DNA of 64,000 bases, taken from Otis tarda. Its lineage: Eukaryota; Chordata; Aves; Otidiformes; Otididae. The notes under the pieces are model-generated. The model did not search any database. It saw only the letters and a program-made list of their open reading frames with translations, and was not told the DNA's origin. The stretch is taken from assembly GCA_026413225.1 (NCBI GenBank), contig CM048553.1:43936001-44000000 (forward strand), written 5' to 3'. How positions within the stretch are numbered: position 1 is the stretch's first letter; every line of letters starts with the position of its first letter. Positions 53,683 to 64,000 of this stretch are shown here, in pieces. A program made the translations under genes and the position numbers.

Positions 53683-56600
53683 AAAAAGGAATTTTGTCAA
53701 AAATAGATTTTGTTTTTTTCTAATAAATATCTTTAGTGTTTTGGTAGTTGCATTCATGTTTGAAGTTAGTGAATTTGCATGAATTTTCATACTAGGATCA
53801 TTTTATTCAGCACTTTCTTATTTATCTGAAGTGTTGAAATCTCTTTGCTTTCCTGAACAGTTAAAGTTATTTTATATAATAGTACAAGAGTACAATAGAA
53901 CAAGAATAATTTCTTGCAGACATGTGCATATTTACAGTAACTTTTATTATCTGCACTAATGCATGAAGTCATTAAGATTCGAGGATATCATTTAGAGGTC
54001 TCTCAGGAATTTCACACACTCAGATTTAAATAATCATTGTCATTCTTTCAATTCATAGTTCAGTGTATGTTCCAGCTTTTTAATAGCACCTAGCATCACT
54101 GTCAGCAACTCTTAATTTTTAAGGAGATTCAGATAGTAATTCTGCCTTGGCAATATTGCTTTTTATTTATTATATCCTACTGCTAGAGGGGAAGAGGAAA
54201 TATCTCTTTTAATAGTAGCACAGCTTGTCCAGACCGTTTTTAGTTCAATGCACAGACGGCTGTTGAAATTACAGCTTTAATGATTCTTTATATGCAAAAG
54301 CTTTGGATACATTTCATGTAGAATGATATATTGATTTATGTTCTGGGCATGCAAAGTGGTGTCCAGGGCCCTCTTACTAATGACTGATGATTTGGTCAGT
54401 CTATTTGCACTAGGAGAAACTCTATTTTAAAAAAGCAGCGACATACAAGTCTGAAAGAGATGAGACTTGATAGGCTATCTTCTTCGCTTTTAAAAAGATC
54501 TAGCACCTTACCACAGAGGCAACTGCTTACTGTTTCACTCCCTACTATTTCTAGATTTTTCAATTGTTTGCATCTGGTCTTCCTGTGCCAATGGATTCAG
54601 CAGGGTGGTGCACCCAATTAAAAACCATCACTAAGAAGTGGAGACAATGCCTGGCTCAGGGCAGTAAAATGCACACCCTCAGCTCTCTAGACCGCAGGCT
54701 ACAAAACAGGAAAGAGCTTTAAAATAAAGTATAAATAATGTAATAAATCACAGTGCAAAGCTGCTTAGAGTGGTATTCCTCACTCTGTCTCATACTGGCT
54801 TTCTAGTTATCTAGAACCTTCTCCTGCTGTTACTGACAAAAAAGGCATTTTGCCAGTAGCATTGATATTCTGGTATGGAAATCAGTGCAAAAGTATCTTG
54901 TGTTTTGTGTAACACACTGTCCTTGAGCATTTAATGAACTATGAACTTAGTCATGGTTTTGCCACAGGCCTTGGGCAGAGCACAGCCCATTGTGTTTCTT
55001 CTTCCATCACAAGGTAGGCTGAAAGTAACAAACTGGTGCTTAGGTTCCTTCTTGCACCCAGTAAACTGCCTGGGGAAGACTGGATGCTTCAAGAGAGATT
55101 TGGGAACCAGAACGGTCAACGGGAAGTTGCATGTTTGGTTTAAGAGCATTATGCAAAGCACTGCTGTGTTAAATCCTAAATCCCACCCTCTCCATGCACA
55201 CAACTCTACAAAGAAAAAATATTCCCTCTGTAGGAACTGCTGCCCCCAACACTTTTTTTTTTTTTAAAGTAGCTTGCCTGCAACATATCTGCCAAAAAAG
55301 AGTGTGAGTTATTGTTTTCACTCAAGTGTAGGAAAGAAACTCTTGCTAGAACACTGATCCAAGATAGAGGAGATAGTGGTTGATTCTTGTCTTCATCTGA
55401 CTGGTGAAGATATCAACATCTTCCAAAAGTAAGCACTGCCTATGGCTATCCGCCATACTCCACTCCTTTTTGTTGACGCTGTTCCACTTAATGGGAATTT
55501 ATCGTGGATTCACTGTCCCAGTGAAGTGGAACATGATTCTTGGTGTATTTTTTTTTAACACTTACCAAGGAAAAGGAAAGGACTGGGTTTAAGTTACTGC
55601 CTTGGAGACAGTTTGTGTTTTACATAAAACAGCTATTAGATGAAGTATCTGTGCTGACTTTGGAGCAAGACCTGGAATGTGGAACTTCCTCTTCCCTCAT
55701 TTATTGTAGCCATTAACTAAAGAAATAAAATTCTCTACTTTTCCTCCACAGGCAGTATCAAAATCCGTGTTCTCTGCAATGCATTACGTATTTGGGGTCT
55801 TCTAAGAATTAGCCTTTCCAGGATGCCCAGTAGACAGGCCTGATGGCAATCATGGTTTTAAGGATTACAGTTTTGATGTGGCTGATGTTTAGGCATGAAA
55901 CACCTCCTTTGAATGTGTATCTAAGCAACTGATCCAACATCACCAAAGAAGTTTGACCTTCTCACTTTAGAACTCAAATACAGATCTTTCAAGTCTCCAA
56001 CTAACATTGAAGCACAAGGTCACCCTTCCTCTCCTGCTGTTCCTATCCACTGTTGAAATGTTATCTCCCTGGTAGGATATAGAGCTTTTTAGCTGTTCAG
56101 GCAACACCATCAGAAGGGCAGGGTTTTGTATGTGTTTGAAATGGCCTTAGGAATGCAATCATCATGGATAATTGTGTGAAAAGCACCTTGGGGTGTCTGA
56201 TTTTTAAAATGGTTGTGGCCTTAATTTTATGCCTATATTCAAAAGACATCATGATAAATCAAAACAAAACACGCCTGTATGCTGCTGTCCCCTCACATCA
56301 TGTGAGCAGTGATTCAACACTGACTCAGGCCTTTCTACTGAGACAGCCATGCTGTTTCCTGCAGCAGGATAGAATCTCAGGAAGCGGGAACCTTAGAATT
56401 CCAGGCACAAAGTAGTGGCCTTGAGTCCCCTTTGTGCTTTCCCAGAAGGTTACATTAAAAGTAATCAGCATTAGGGGAAAAAACAGCTGAGGAACAGTTC
56501 AACAGAGAATGCTAATTTACTGTTAAAGAATCTTTGGGTTTTATGTCTTTTAAAAAAAAAATTGGTTTTTTTAGAAGAGGAAATTACAAGCTATTCCCAA

Positions 56601-56756
56601 AGGAAAAGGAAGGGGTGACAGCGCTTCTAGATTCACCTGAAACATGAGCACCTGCAAAACAGTCACTGAACTGCACAAGGAGAGATGTGAGGCTATGCAT
56701 CCTTGGCTAGGGAATTCATCTGAGTGTGGGCAGACCTGTACCCTTCCTTCAGGACT

Positions 56757-56758
<2 letters not shown>
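53683..56758. other. AT-rich unique sequence, no gene recognised
   Basis: No gene or repeat family was recognised. The 108-codon plus-strand frame at 54941-55267 and its antisense counterpart have no recognisable motif. Confidence 0.6.
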
Positions 56759-56787
<29 letters not shown>

Positions 56788-56796
56788 CCCCCCCAG
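56759..56796. repeat. T29-C7 homopolymer tract followed by AG
   Basis: A run of 29 T is followed by seven C and then AG. It formally looks like a very strong polypyrimidine tract plus acceptor. No coding exon follows, and homopolymers of this length are common slippage products. Assembly length error is also possible. Confidence 0.85.
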
Positions 56797-57389
56797 TTTA
56801 AACATACATACAGTCTTGGGAAGGAGGACAGCAGCCGGTTAGACCTCTATGCTTCTCTCCTGGACCTGGGATTGTTATAAAACTCAGCACAGATAACATG
56901 GTAGCCACTGAAAGGGTGAAGTATGCTTTCCTGTCTCACACAGTTTGTCTGGCTAGGTCCTTTTTCAGGAGCCAAAAAGTTTTGAGTGCTATAATTTCTA
57001 AATAAGGCTACTATTTGAAATAGGAGAGCTGATACTATTTATTTCCTTCAGCAGTTGCATCCTCAAAAATGAGTCCTGCTTACCTGCTTGAAAAAAAAAC
57101 CCCACCTTCGTAACCACTTACACTCAAGAGAGGATTTAATCCTAAGAGAGTTCAAGTATGTGCCCAAGCTCTAGTTCAAAGCTTTAAGCCCCAAAGAGAT
57201 GCAGATTTCAGATGGATCCTGGGTTTAGTGTTTTCTACTGGCTCTCTCTAGAAAGCTCCGCTTGCATCTTGATGCCACAAGGTTATTGTTCTGACTGCCG
57301 GTCATTTATAAGGGTCTCAGTAGTCAAGCATGAGTTTGGTATGTATTTTGAAGGGGCAGACATCTAAGCATGAGGTGCTGCGGATTTTT
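56797..57389. other. AT-rich unique sequence, no gene recognised
   Basis: No supportable feature was recognised in this stretch. Confidence 0.6.
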
Positions 57390-58130
57390 TTACTTGCATC
57401 CTATTATGGCCCTTATTTGATCTACTGTAGATAACTTGATATATACATTTAGAGCACTTAAGTGGGAGATGGGACTTTCACCCAATGATTTCATGTGTGA
57501 CTTAAATCCTTCCAGCATCTCAGTCTGTCGTCTGTTTTCTTGGATACTCCGCTGTTTATCATGCCTGGCTCCCATTTCAAATTTTTCAATCTGGATTGCT
57601 AGCTGTTTTAGACAAAGACAATCTTTTCTGCGTTTGTTGTATGCTTGATACAAAGTGAAGTTCTGTTCTTGAATTATGACTAGTAGCAGTGTTAATTCTC
57701 CACAGGCAGATGCTGAGGCCACAAAGGCTGCTGAGGTTCAGGTCATTTGCCTTTAAAATTTTCTTTAATAGGAATTGAAAGCACTCTGCTCTTTGGAGTG
57801 GCAAATTCACTTTCTAGGATAGTGATCAGTGTTAAAAATTATGTCTTGGCTGAGAAATATCTTGAATTCCTTGTTGCCAACAGTTTCATTAAGTCACTGG
57901 TCCCTGTCCTGGTTAGTATATGCAAATGCAGCAGAGCACACTGCAGTTTCAGTGCCTCTCCTTGATTGCTTGTCATTTTATGCAGCAAGTCAGTCTGGCT
58001 ACTGCACTTTCTCTGCAGTCATAGCTTTAAAGAGCTGATGATGCATCACCGATGATAACCTCAGCACTGTTCCAGGGAAAAGCTGTCAAGATTTTGTTTT
58101 CACCTTCTTCTGACTAACTGTAACTTCAGG
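57390..58130 (-). pseudogene. Possible decayed coding sequence, unidentified
   Basis: The minus strand has a 110-codon open frame at 57390-57722 whose product is rich in K, E, Q and R. It contains blocks such as KRRKDCLCLKQLAIQIEKFE and RRQTEMLEGFKSHMKSLGE that could form a helix or coiled coil. Upstream on the same strand other frames continue with similar character (for example FLLKKILKANDLNLSSL in 57586-57810), and stops interrupt each one. This pattern would fit a coding sequence broken by frameshifts. The parent protein is not recognised, no poly(A) tail or clear splice acceptor was seen, and chance remains a serious alternative. Confidence 0.22.
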
Positions 58131-61100
58131 GCATTTTACAGAACTTTCATGTTTATTGTCCTGATTAGTATCAGGGTTTACAGGGATGAATAAGCCAGTC
58201 ATTCACTAGTGCAACCATTTAATATGCTTTTCCGGGGTCTGCCTTAATGTGAGTCAGGAAACTATGAGTGCAGTGCGCCCTACAACTGAGAACTAGTCAC
58301 CTTATCTGAGAAATGATTACTCTATTCTTTCAGTAAAGGATTAGTTTTGATTTGTCTATGTAAAATAAACATCTGCAGTACATATTCTATGGAATCTGTG
58401 AGGTGATTAAACTGAAATTGTACTGCTTTTTTTCTGGTCAACTTGCCATTTTTTACCAAAAAAAAAACCAAACAAAAAAAAAGATAGCTATCTGAAATTG
58501 AATAGTTTAGATGTTCTACTGTGCTGTCTTCAAGGTGAAGATAACTTTTTAGTTTTTCCTATTCTCCAGTGCCTCCTAGACATAACATCTTGCTGCATCT
58601 TTGCTTTATTTTCCCACTATGTTCCAAATACCTCTGTGAAAGTGTGTTGGGGGATTAATTCTTCATGCTTCTCAGATAGTCTAATGTTATCGAGAGTATT
58701 CCCATTTTTTTTAAGGCTAATTAATCTATTTTCTATTGATCTCTTAATTCCTTCTCTAATTTCTACTGTCTATGCTTTGAAAAGGTGGTTTTCTCTGAGT
58801 AGTATTTAATGCACAGAGTTGAGACAGAATGAGAGTGTAAATCTTACTAGCAAAGCTTCTACTGCCTTTAATCCAAACTTTGTTTAGGTAAGGAACAATA
58901 GATTAAAATGCTGCATTGTGCCTAATCTGCACCAATGTCACGTAAACTGACCTTTAGCTGTCATGTAAAGTTTCAACATAGTCTTGATTGTTTTACCTCA
59001 CATTTATAAATAATGCAATTAAGCGTAAAACTGAATGGTGGCAAAGGAAAGCAAAACAGAATAGTGCAAAGTAGCAAAAGAAAGACTATAAGGCTGCTGA
59101 GATGTGAACTGGACAGAGACTCAAAGACATCGTACACTGTAGTCACAATTATGTTAGTAGACAATTATTTCTCATTATCTATGTATATTTTTTAAAGTCA
59201 GTATAAAGCAGCTACAAGAACTTGTTATGAGCAGACTGTTTTGATAATAACTAAGAAATAGAAGGCTCAGGTAAACAGAATAGGAAAAACCACGCTCCTT
59301 TAGTCCTATAAGCAAAGAAAATGGTAGCTTATGGTTTTACTGCTGAAGAATGAAGTGTTCTGCAGATAAGCTGACATAAATTTATTTCAGAAACCTTAGT
59401 TGCCAGTTCTGGTTTCTTAAAAGGAAAACCTCAAGTTTCCTTCCTTAGTTTTTCTTATTCTATTAGTATTCGCAATTAGTATAAAACGTTAATGGAAGAA
59501 GGCGAGCATGTAAGGGAACACACAGCAGCTTGCTGAAGCGGAAAGTAATCTTTGAGTTGTTAAGAAAATGAGAGAGATAGGTTGTGTTCTGTGCAGCTGG
59601 GCCTATCTTGTCATTTTCCTGCCTTTTTTTACCTAAACTGAATCTTAATAATGTTAGTTATGTAATTTGACACAAAATAATAAACATGGAATTGGAGCCT
59701 GTGATATTTTTAGCAATGCTTTTTTATTTCTGTTAACATTTCCCAGACTCTCCCCCACTTACATCCTCATTAGTCACTACTGCAAGAAAATGAATGGCAA
59801 CTTGCATTTTGTGAATTTAGAGTTCCACATACTTTCCTGCACAACTTGCTTCACTCACTTCAGAATTGTGAAATTACTTCAGTCCAAGTGAATCTTCCAT
59901 TTCTGTATTTACTTAACATTGGTTTTCCTGAGTTGTGGGTGGAATTATTGGTACCAAAATGTTTAGCTTGTGGTGGTTGGAGGTATTTTCATCACATTTT
60001 CCTGTTATGATACTCTGTTTAATTTTTTATTCTGCTTGCAGCAAGTGTGCGTAGTCCTAAACTACTGAGTTGTTTGTGAATTAGAGTTGTTCCATTTTTA
60101 GTATGTTTAAGAATCATTTAGAAGTTTTTTCAAGTTTTAATTTTCAGAATTTGTATGCTTGGATAGAAATTAAGGACAGATTGAGGAAAGGACTGCTCTA
60201 CAGTTTGTTAACCTTTCTTAGTGCACAGATTTTTTCTCACTCCTTCATGTTAAGTGTGAGCCAGTGTACAATGTAAACTGCAAACATACAAGAGTGATTA
60301 CTCACATGCCATCCAACAGTTAATTTCTTACCCAGATATTCTTCATGAGGCATAGTTGGGAATAGCTAACAGAGTAGCCAATCCTAAATGGAGGGCAATG
60401 CTACTGGTTAATTAATTCCTGAGGCAGCATCAGTTCCTCACACAGCATCTTAAGGTAAATCAGTGCACAAGAGTTTCTGCTTTGATGTAGCATCTTAAGG
60501 AGAAGTTGAAGAGAGTGCAGTAGCCTCAGCAGCTGTCTCAGACTAAAACAATGCTGGTCATGAACAATTACTGTTAGAAGCACTATTATTCTGGTAATGT
60601 GTTGGAGGAACAAGGGATTAGTCCCTGTTCTCCAAGAGGCCAGCTGCTTGACTGGGACAGATGTTTTCAATCAGCATTCTTGTTGGTAATTAGGCCTTCT
60701 TAGAAAATCTTTTGACCAGCTCTAGTTGTCAGGAAGCAAGGTGACGAAAAGGAAATGTGTTCAAAATGGGTGGCATCTGTATGAATATCATCCTAATCTA
60801 GTTTTTCCACGTTATGTACAGAAAGACAGAACATGAAGGGTTCTGAAATTTAGGAAAATAACCTGTGAACGTGTAGATAGAACGTTCTGGTTTTCTTTTT
60901 TTCTCATGGATATTTAAAACGGATAAATTTCAGCTAGTTCAGCCTAATTGGCAGGTGGCCAGAGAAGAACATGGTGAGGAACTGGAAGAGGAGCAGGAAA
61001 AAAAAGAGCTGAGTTTCAAGAGGAAGGAAAGGGAAGAACCTTCTCTTAAGTCATTGGTAGAACTTGTTCATCAGCAGGGAAGTGGAGAGAACAAGTGGCT

Positions 61101-61766
61101 TTTCGTCACGCAAATAATGAAGCAGGAGGGCTGCACTGCAAGGCAGATCTGAGAGGGAGCCCCATTTAGAGGACTGTGTGTCAGTGCCCAGTTAAGAGCT
61201 CTTTGATTATTAGATAGAGTGCAGACTGTGTCTGGAGTTTTGACTTCTGGCTTCCAAAGACGTTCTTCCTGGCACAGAGGAAAAAGAGGTTTATTTTCAA
61301 ATCAAACCAAGACAGACTTCATAGTAAAAGAAACCACAATTTTCCTATTTACTAAGAAGGCACACTCAAATCTATTTAGTCTAGAAGAAGATAGCCTCTT
61401 GACTACATTGTTACAGCCTACCAATTGCTGTCTTAATTGCTGTTACCAGTTAGCTTAATTGGGAAATCAACTGTTGATTTACACAGTTAATATTTCAAAT
61501 AGATTTGCATAGATAAATATGCAGCCTTGACTGATTTTTTTTTTTAAACATGTCAGCAAAATACCAAGCCACTTCATCTAGTAGTTTTGATTAACTCTCC
61601 AGAAATAAAATTACAAACAAAAAGTAAACTGCAAACAAAAAGTGGACTTGGACTAACTCATTAAAGAAAATTATGTTAGATTGTAGTGCAAACAAACATG
61701 GGAAGAACTTAAATTTTCATGTTCAGGTAAACTGCCTTTACACCGAATAAGTGTTACTCTTTTCAG
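58131..61766. other. AT-rich unique sequence, one charged open frame
   Basis: No gene was recognised. The plus-strand frame at 60955-61152 encodes a charged, Glu/Lys-rich 65-residue peptide (EELEEEQEKKELSFKRKERE). It follows a cagcctaattggcag sequence that could act as a weak acceptor. This is noted with the exon-like signals further right but is too weak to call a gene. Confidence 0.5.
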
Positions 61767-61815
61767 GCTTGGCTTGTACATTGCCCGCATGGCCCTCACC
61801 TGCTTCCTCTACAAG
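61767..61815 (+). other. Candidate 49-base internal exon
   Basis: The sequence gttactcttttcag precedes this stretch as a good acceptor, and AAG followed by gtcagg ends it as an acceptable donor. The 49 bases are GC-richer than the surroundings. In one frame every codon from the second on is typical of coding DNA with G or C at most third positions, giving LGLYIARMALTCFLYK. No family is recognised. The length is not a multiple of three, so neighbouring exons would have to supply the phase. Confidence 0.2.
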
Positions 61816-62649
61816 GTCAGGAATTTATTGCTACTCAAGACAACCACCCAGCCGAGCAATCTGACCATGGCCATTTAAAGTCCAGTAACATTCCCTTCCA
61901 GATATTGCTTTTCACTATCTTTTTTCTATCACATCAGGCTTGGCTTTACTGAATGGGTTTTATTTCCTACCAGTAATTCCTAAGTTGTTGGAGTATTGGT
62001 GAAGGCTTGGAGGAAGCTGGACAGCACCTTGTTTAATCCTGCTAAAGTACAAATACATGGTATCAGTCCTATGCTCATGTGCAAAAATTGTATGTGCACT
62101 GGAGGAAAAAAAAAAAAGACTGCTGAGAATGAAGGCTAAGTGTTTCCAAAGCCTGGAATCTTTTTTTTGTGTATGTGCATTTCTGAAGCAGTGTAAATCA
62201 ACCTGCTTGACTGGGGATACAAGACGTGCTTCAGGACTTGCATGTGTGTAGGGGATTGGATGGGTTGTTCAGAAGGCTGAAGTCTAGACCAGAGAGGCTC
62301 AGTTAGAGGATTGCCATACAAAAGGAACAGTGCTGCCTGCTGTACTCTGAATGCTGAAAGAGCAAACTGGTCACTGAATTTGTTTGGGATGTGTGAACAT
62401 AGTAGCAACATGGGGAAGCTTGAGAATTGCTGATTGTCCTGAAGTGTGTGTTGAAAGGAAAACACTGGCCTTGGAAGCTTAGATCTCAGCTACTTTGCTT
62501 TAATTGCACACAATTACATCGCTTTTATGGAGGGTTTGATTGTAGTTCTGAAAACACTGGATCACTACATAAGAAAACTGAATTACACATTTCCACAGTA
62601 GGAATCTTGCTTCCGAAACCGGTATTTGCTCAAGTCTATCATTATTCAG
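61816..62649. other. AT-rich unique sequence, no gene recognised
   Basis: This stretch lies between two candidate exons. No independent feature was recognised. Confidence 0.5.
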
Positions 62650-62741
62650 TTGAAGAGCTTGATCGTCCTGAAGAGAGACGAATTACTGCTTTGAAGAGCT
62701 GTGCTGGCAATGAAGAAAATACCAATGATACTACTGGCTAA
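62650..62741 (+). other. Candidate terminal coding exon
   Basis: The acceptor-like ctatcattattcag ends at 62649. From there one frame reads EELDRPEERRITALKSC, then further acidic and polar residues to a TAA at 62739-62741. The frame is also open upstream to 62427. A second open frame with coding-like codon choice (62701-62916) overlaps it. Two AATAAA signals follow at 62984 and 63013, where a 3' UTR might end. The peptide is not recognised. The combination fits the 3' end of a plus-strand transcript, but chance is possible. Confidence 0.2.
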
Positions 62742-62983
62742 TTATTTTCAAGTCAATGGTAGGGCTATGTTATTTCTGCAGAGACTGAAATGCAGTGTTG
62801 AAGATGTTGCATTTACTGATGAGCAGCTCTTCATTCTGACAAAGAACTGGCTTGCTGGCAGGCAAACTTGTCCTGCTGCTAAAGGGAAATTGGTAGTGCT
62901 GAAAGATTGTTTTTGAGACCTTCAAGAGGGATGGAAAGAGTTTTAGAGAGTTTCTCTAAGGCAAACTTGAAATGTAAAACCAC

Positions 62984-63018
62984 AATAAAAAATCCTGCTC
63001 CGTTGTAGCAACAATAAA
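62984..63018 (+). terminator. Pair of AATAAA polyadenylation signals
   Basis: AATAAA occurs at 62984-62989 and again at 63013-63018, about 240-280 bases after the candidate terminal exon's stop. Single AATAAA motifs are frequent in AT-rich DNA. The close pair after an open frame is only mildly suggestive. Confidence 0.25.
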
Positions 63019-64000
63019 ACATTCCTATTAAAGCCCACTCTTGCAGGCTTTTTTTGAAAGTCAGAAACCCTTGAACACCAGTGGAAGTTCTGTATGTTTT
63101 CAGGGTTTATTCTTCTATCTTAAATTTGAGCTTGATTTATTTTCAGGAATGTTTGTTCTGTAAGAGGACTGCACTATAATATTTTGTCTTACATATTGTG
63201 AGACTGAGGACAAGAAAAGGAAAATGAGAACACCAAGAAAATAACATTGCAGGTAATGTGTTAAGGAGGATACTGAAAAGGGAGAAATAAGACAGAGAAC
63301 ATAAAAGGACAATATGGATTAAAATGTTATATGATGAATGGTTTGCAGGTTGAAAATTTTGAGATACAAGGAGTGCAAACAGCAGCACTTCAGAGCACTA
63401 GCAATAAGCCAGAGAACAGTCATACCTGTAGAGGATCTGTTGTAATGCCATGTATTGGCTTTAAACAGATTCATTTTCTCTTAACACACATTGAAACTTT
63501 TTGTCCATGATAATTTTAAGCACGCAGCTGTGGCTGCTTGCATTTTTTTTTCCTAAGCTTTCTGGGTTTACTGAACCATACACTAAAGAAATTTTCAAGG
63601 ACATCCACACAAGGATGGGTATTTATTGTTATAACTCATGAAAACCGAACTATGTTGAGCTGGCAGATGTTTTGCAAAACACCTTGTAAAAGTTATTATT
63701 CTGCCTCACAAATTGCTAACCAAGTATCCCACTTCAACAAGAATTTGCAGAGTGGGATATTATGACTAAAGCACTGTGCCTCTTCTAGAAGTGTTCAGTT
63801 TGTGACAATACCGGGGCCTCCAAGGGTTTCCAGAGGAAAAGCTTACCCATATGAAAACCCCACTATTGTCCTTTGTTCAGTTTTTTTTACTTTCTCCAGT
63901 CCTTTAGCCTCACAGAATTTGAGCTGGCTTTAATGTGTAAACATATCTCTAAACATAATCAGACTCAGCTTGGTATGAAAGAGCTGCCAGAGAGCCATAA
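63019..64000. other. AT-rich unique sequence, no gene recognised
   Basis: No gene, RNA or repeat family was recognised up to the window end. Confidence 0.6.

Noticed and set aside
58030..58070. Clustered tgatga motifs resembling snoRNA C boxes
   Set aside because: No matching D box at a suitable distance and no terminal stem. Similar motifs at 3183 and 15684 also fail.
61611..61640. Short direct repeat of caaacaaaaagt
   Set aside because: Two short A-rich units only, consistent with local slippage.

Overview
This window looks like non-coding avian nuclear DNA. The main evidence is four clear copies and one decayed copy of the bird/reptile LINE family CR1. Their 3' ends carry the family's short tandem octamer tail (units of attctatg). 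There is also one solo LTR of the kind common in bird ERVL-type retroviruses. The rest is AT-rich, with scattered A/T homopolymers and simple repeats, as expected of an intron or intergenic region. The species cannot be named from sequence alone. No bacterial, organellar, rRNA, tRNA or CRISPR feature was seen.

Layout: 1-8109 is unique sequence with one A-rich/purine-rich tract near 3.0-3.1 kb. 8110-9553 is a young CR1 on the minus strand. 9554-25799 is unique, with one 156-codon open frame abutting the CR1 and an AT-rich tract at 15 kb. 25800-26537 is an older plus-strand CR1 with stops and a frameshift. 26780-27477 is a solo LTR flanked by a perfect 5-bp target duplication. 28100-29452 is a second young minus-strand CR1. 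29453-51984 is mostly unique, with a decayed CR1 at 44.1 kb and several T/G-rich tracts. 51985-53682 is the longest CR1, on the plus strand. 53683-64000 is unique, with weak exon-like or pseudogene-like stretches near 57.4-58.1 kb and 61.0-63.1 kb.

The only confidently recognised protein-coding potential is the reverse transcriptase (RT) part of CR1 ORF2, present in three young copies. All are 5'-truncated, lack ORF1 and the endonuclease domain, and are unlikely to move on their own. No host gene could be identified. Open frames of 60-160 codons are expected by chance in this much AT-rich DNA, so most are not listed. The few with exon-like surroundings are given at low confidence. I found no evidence of a new multi-gene system. 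The most useful observations are the three young CR1 copies, the solo LTR, and the candidate exons near the right end.
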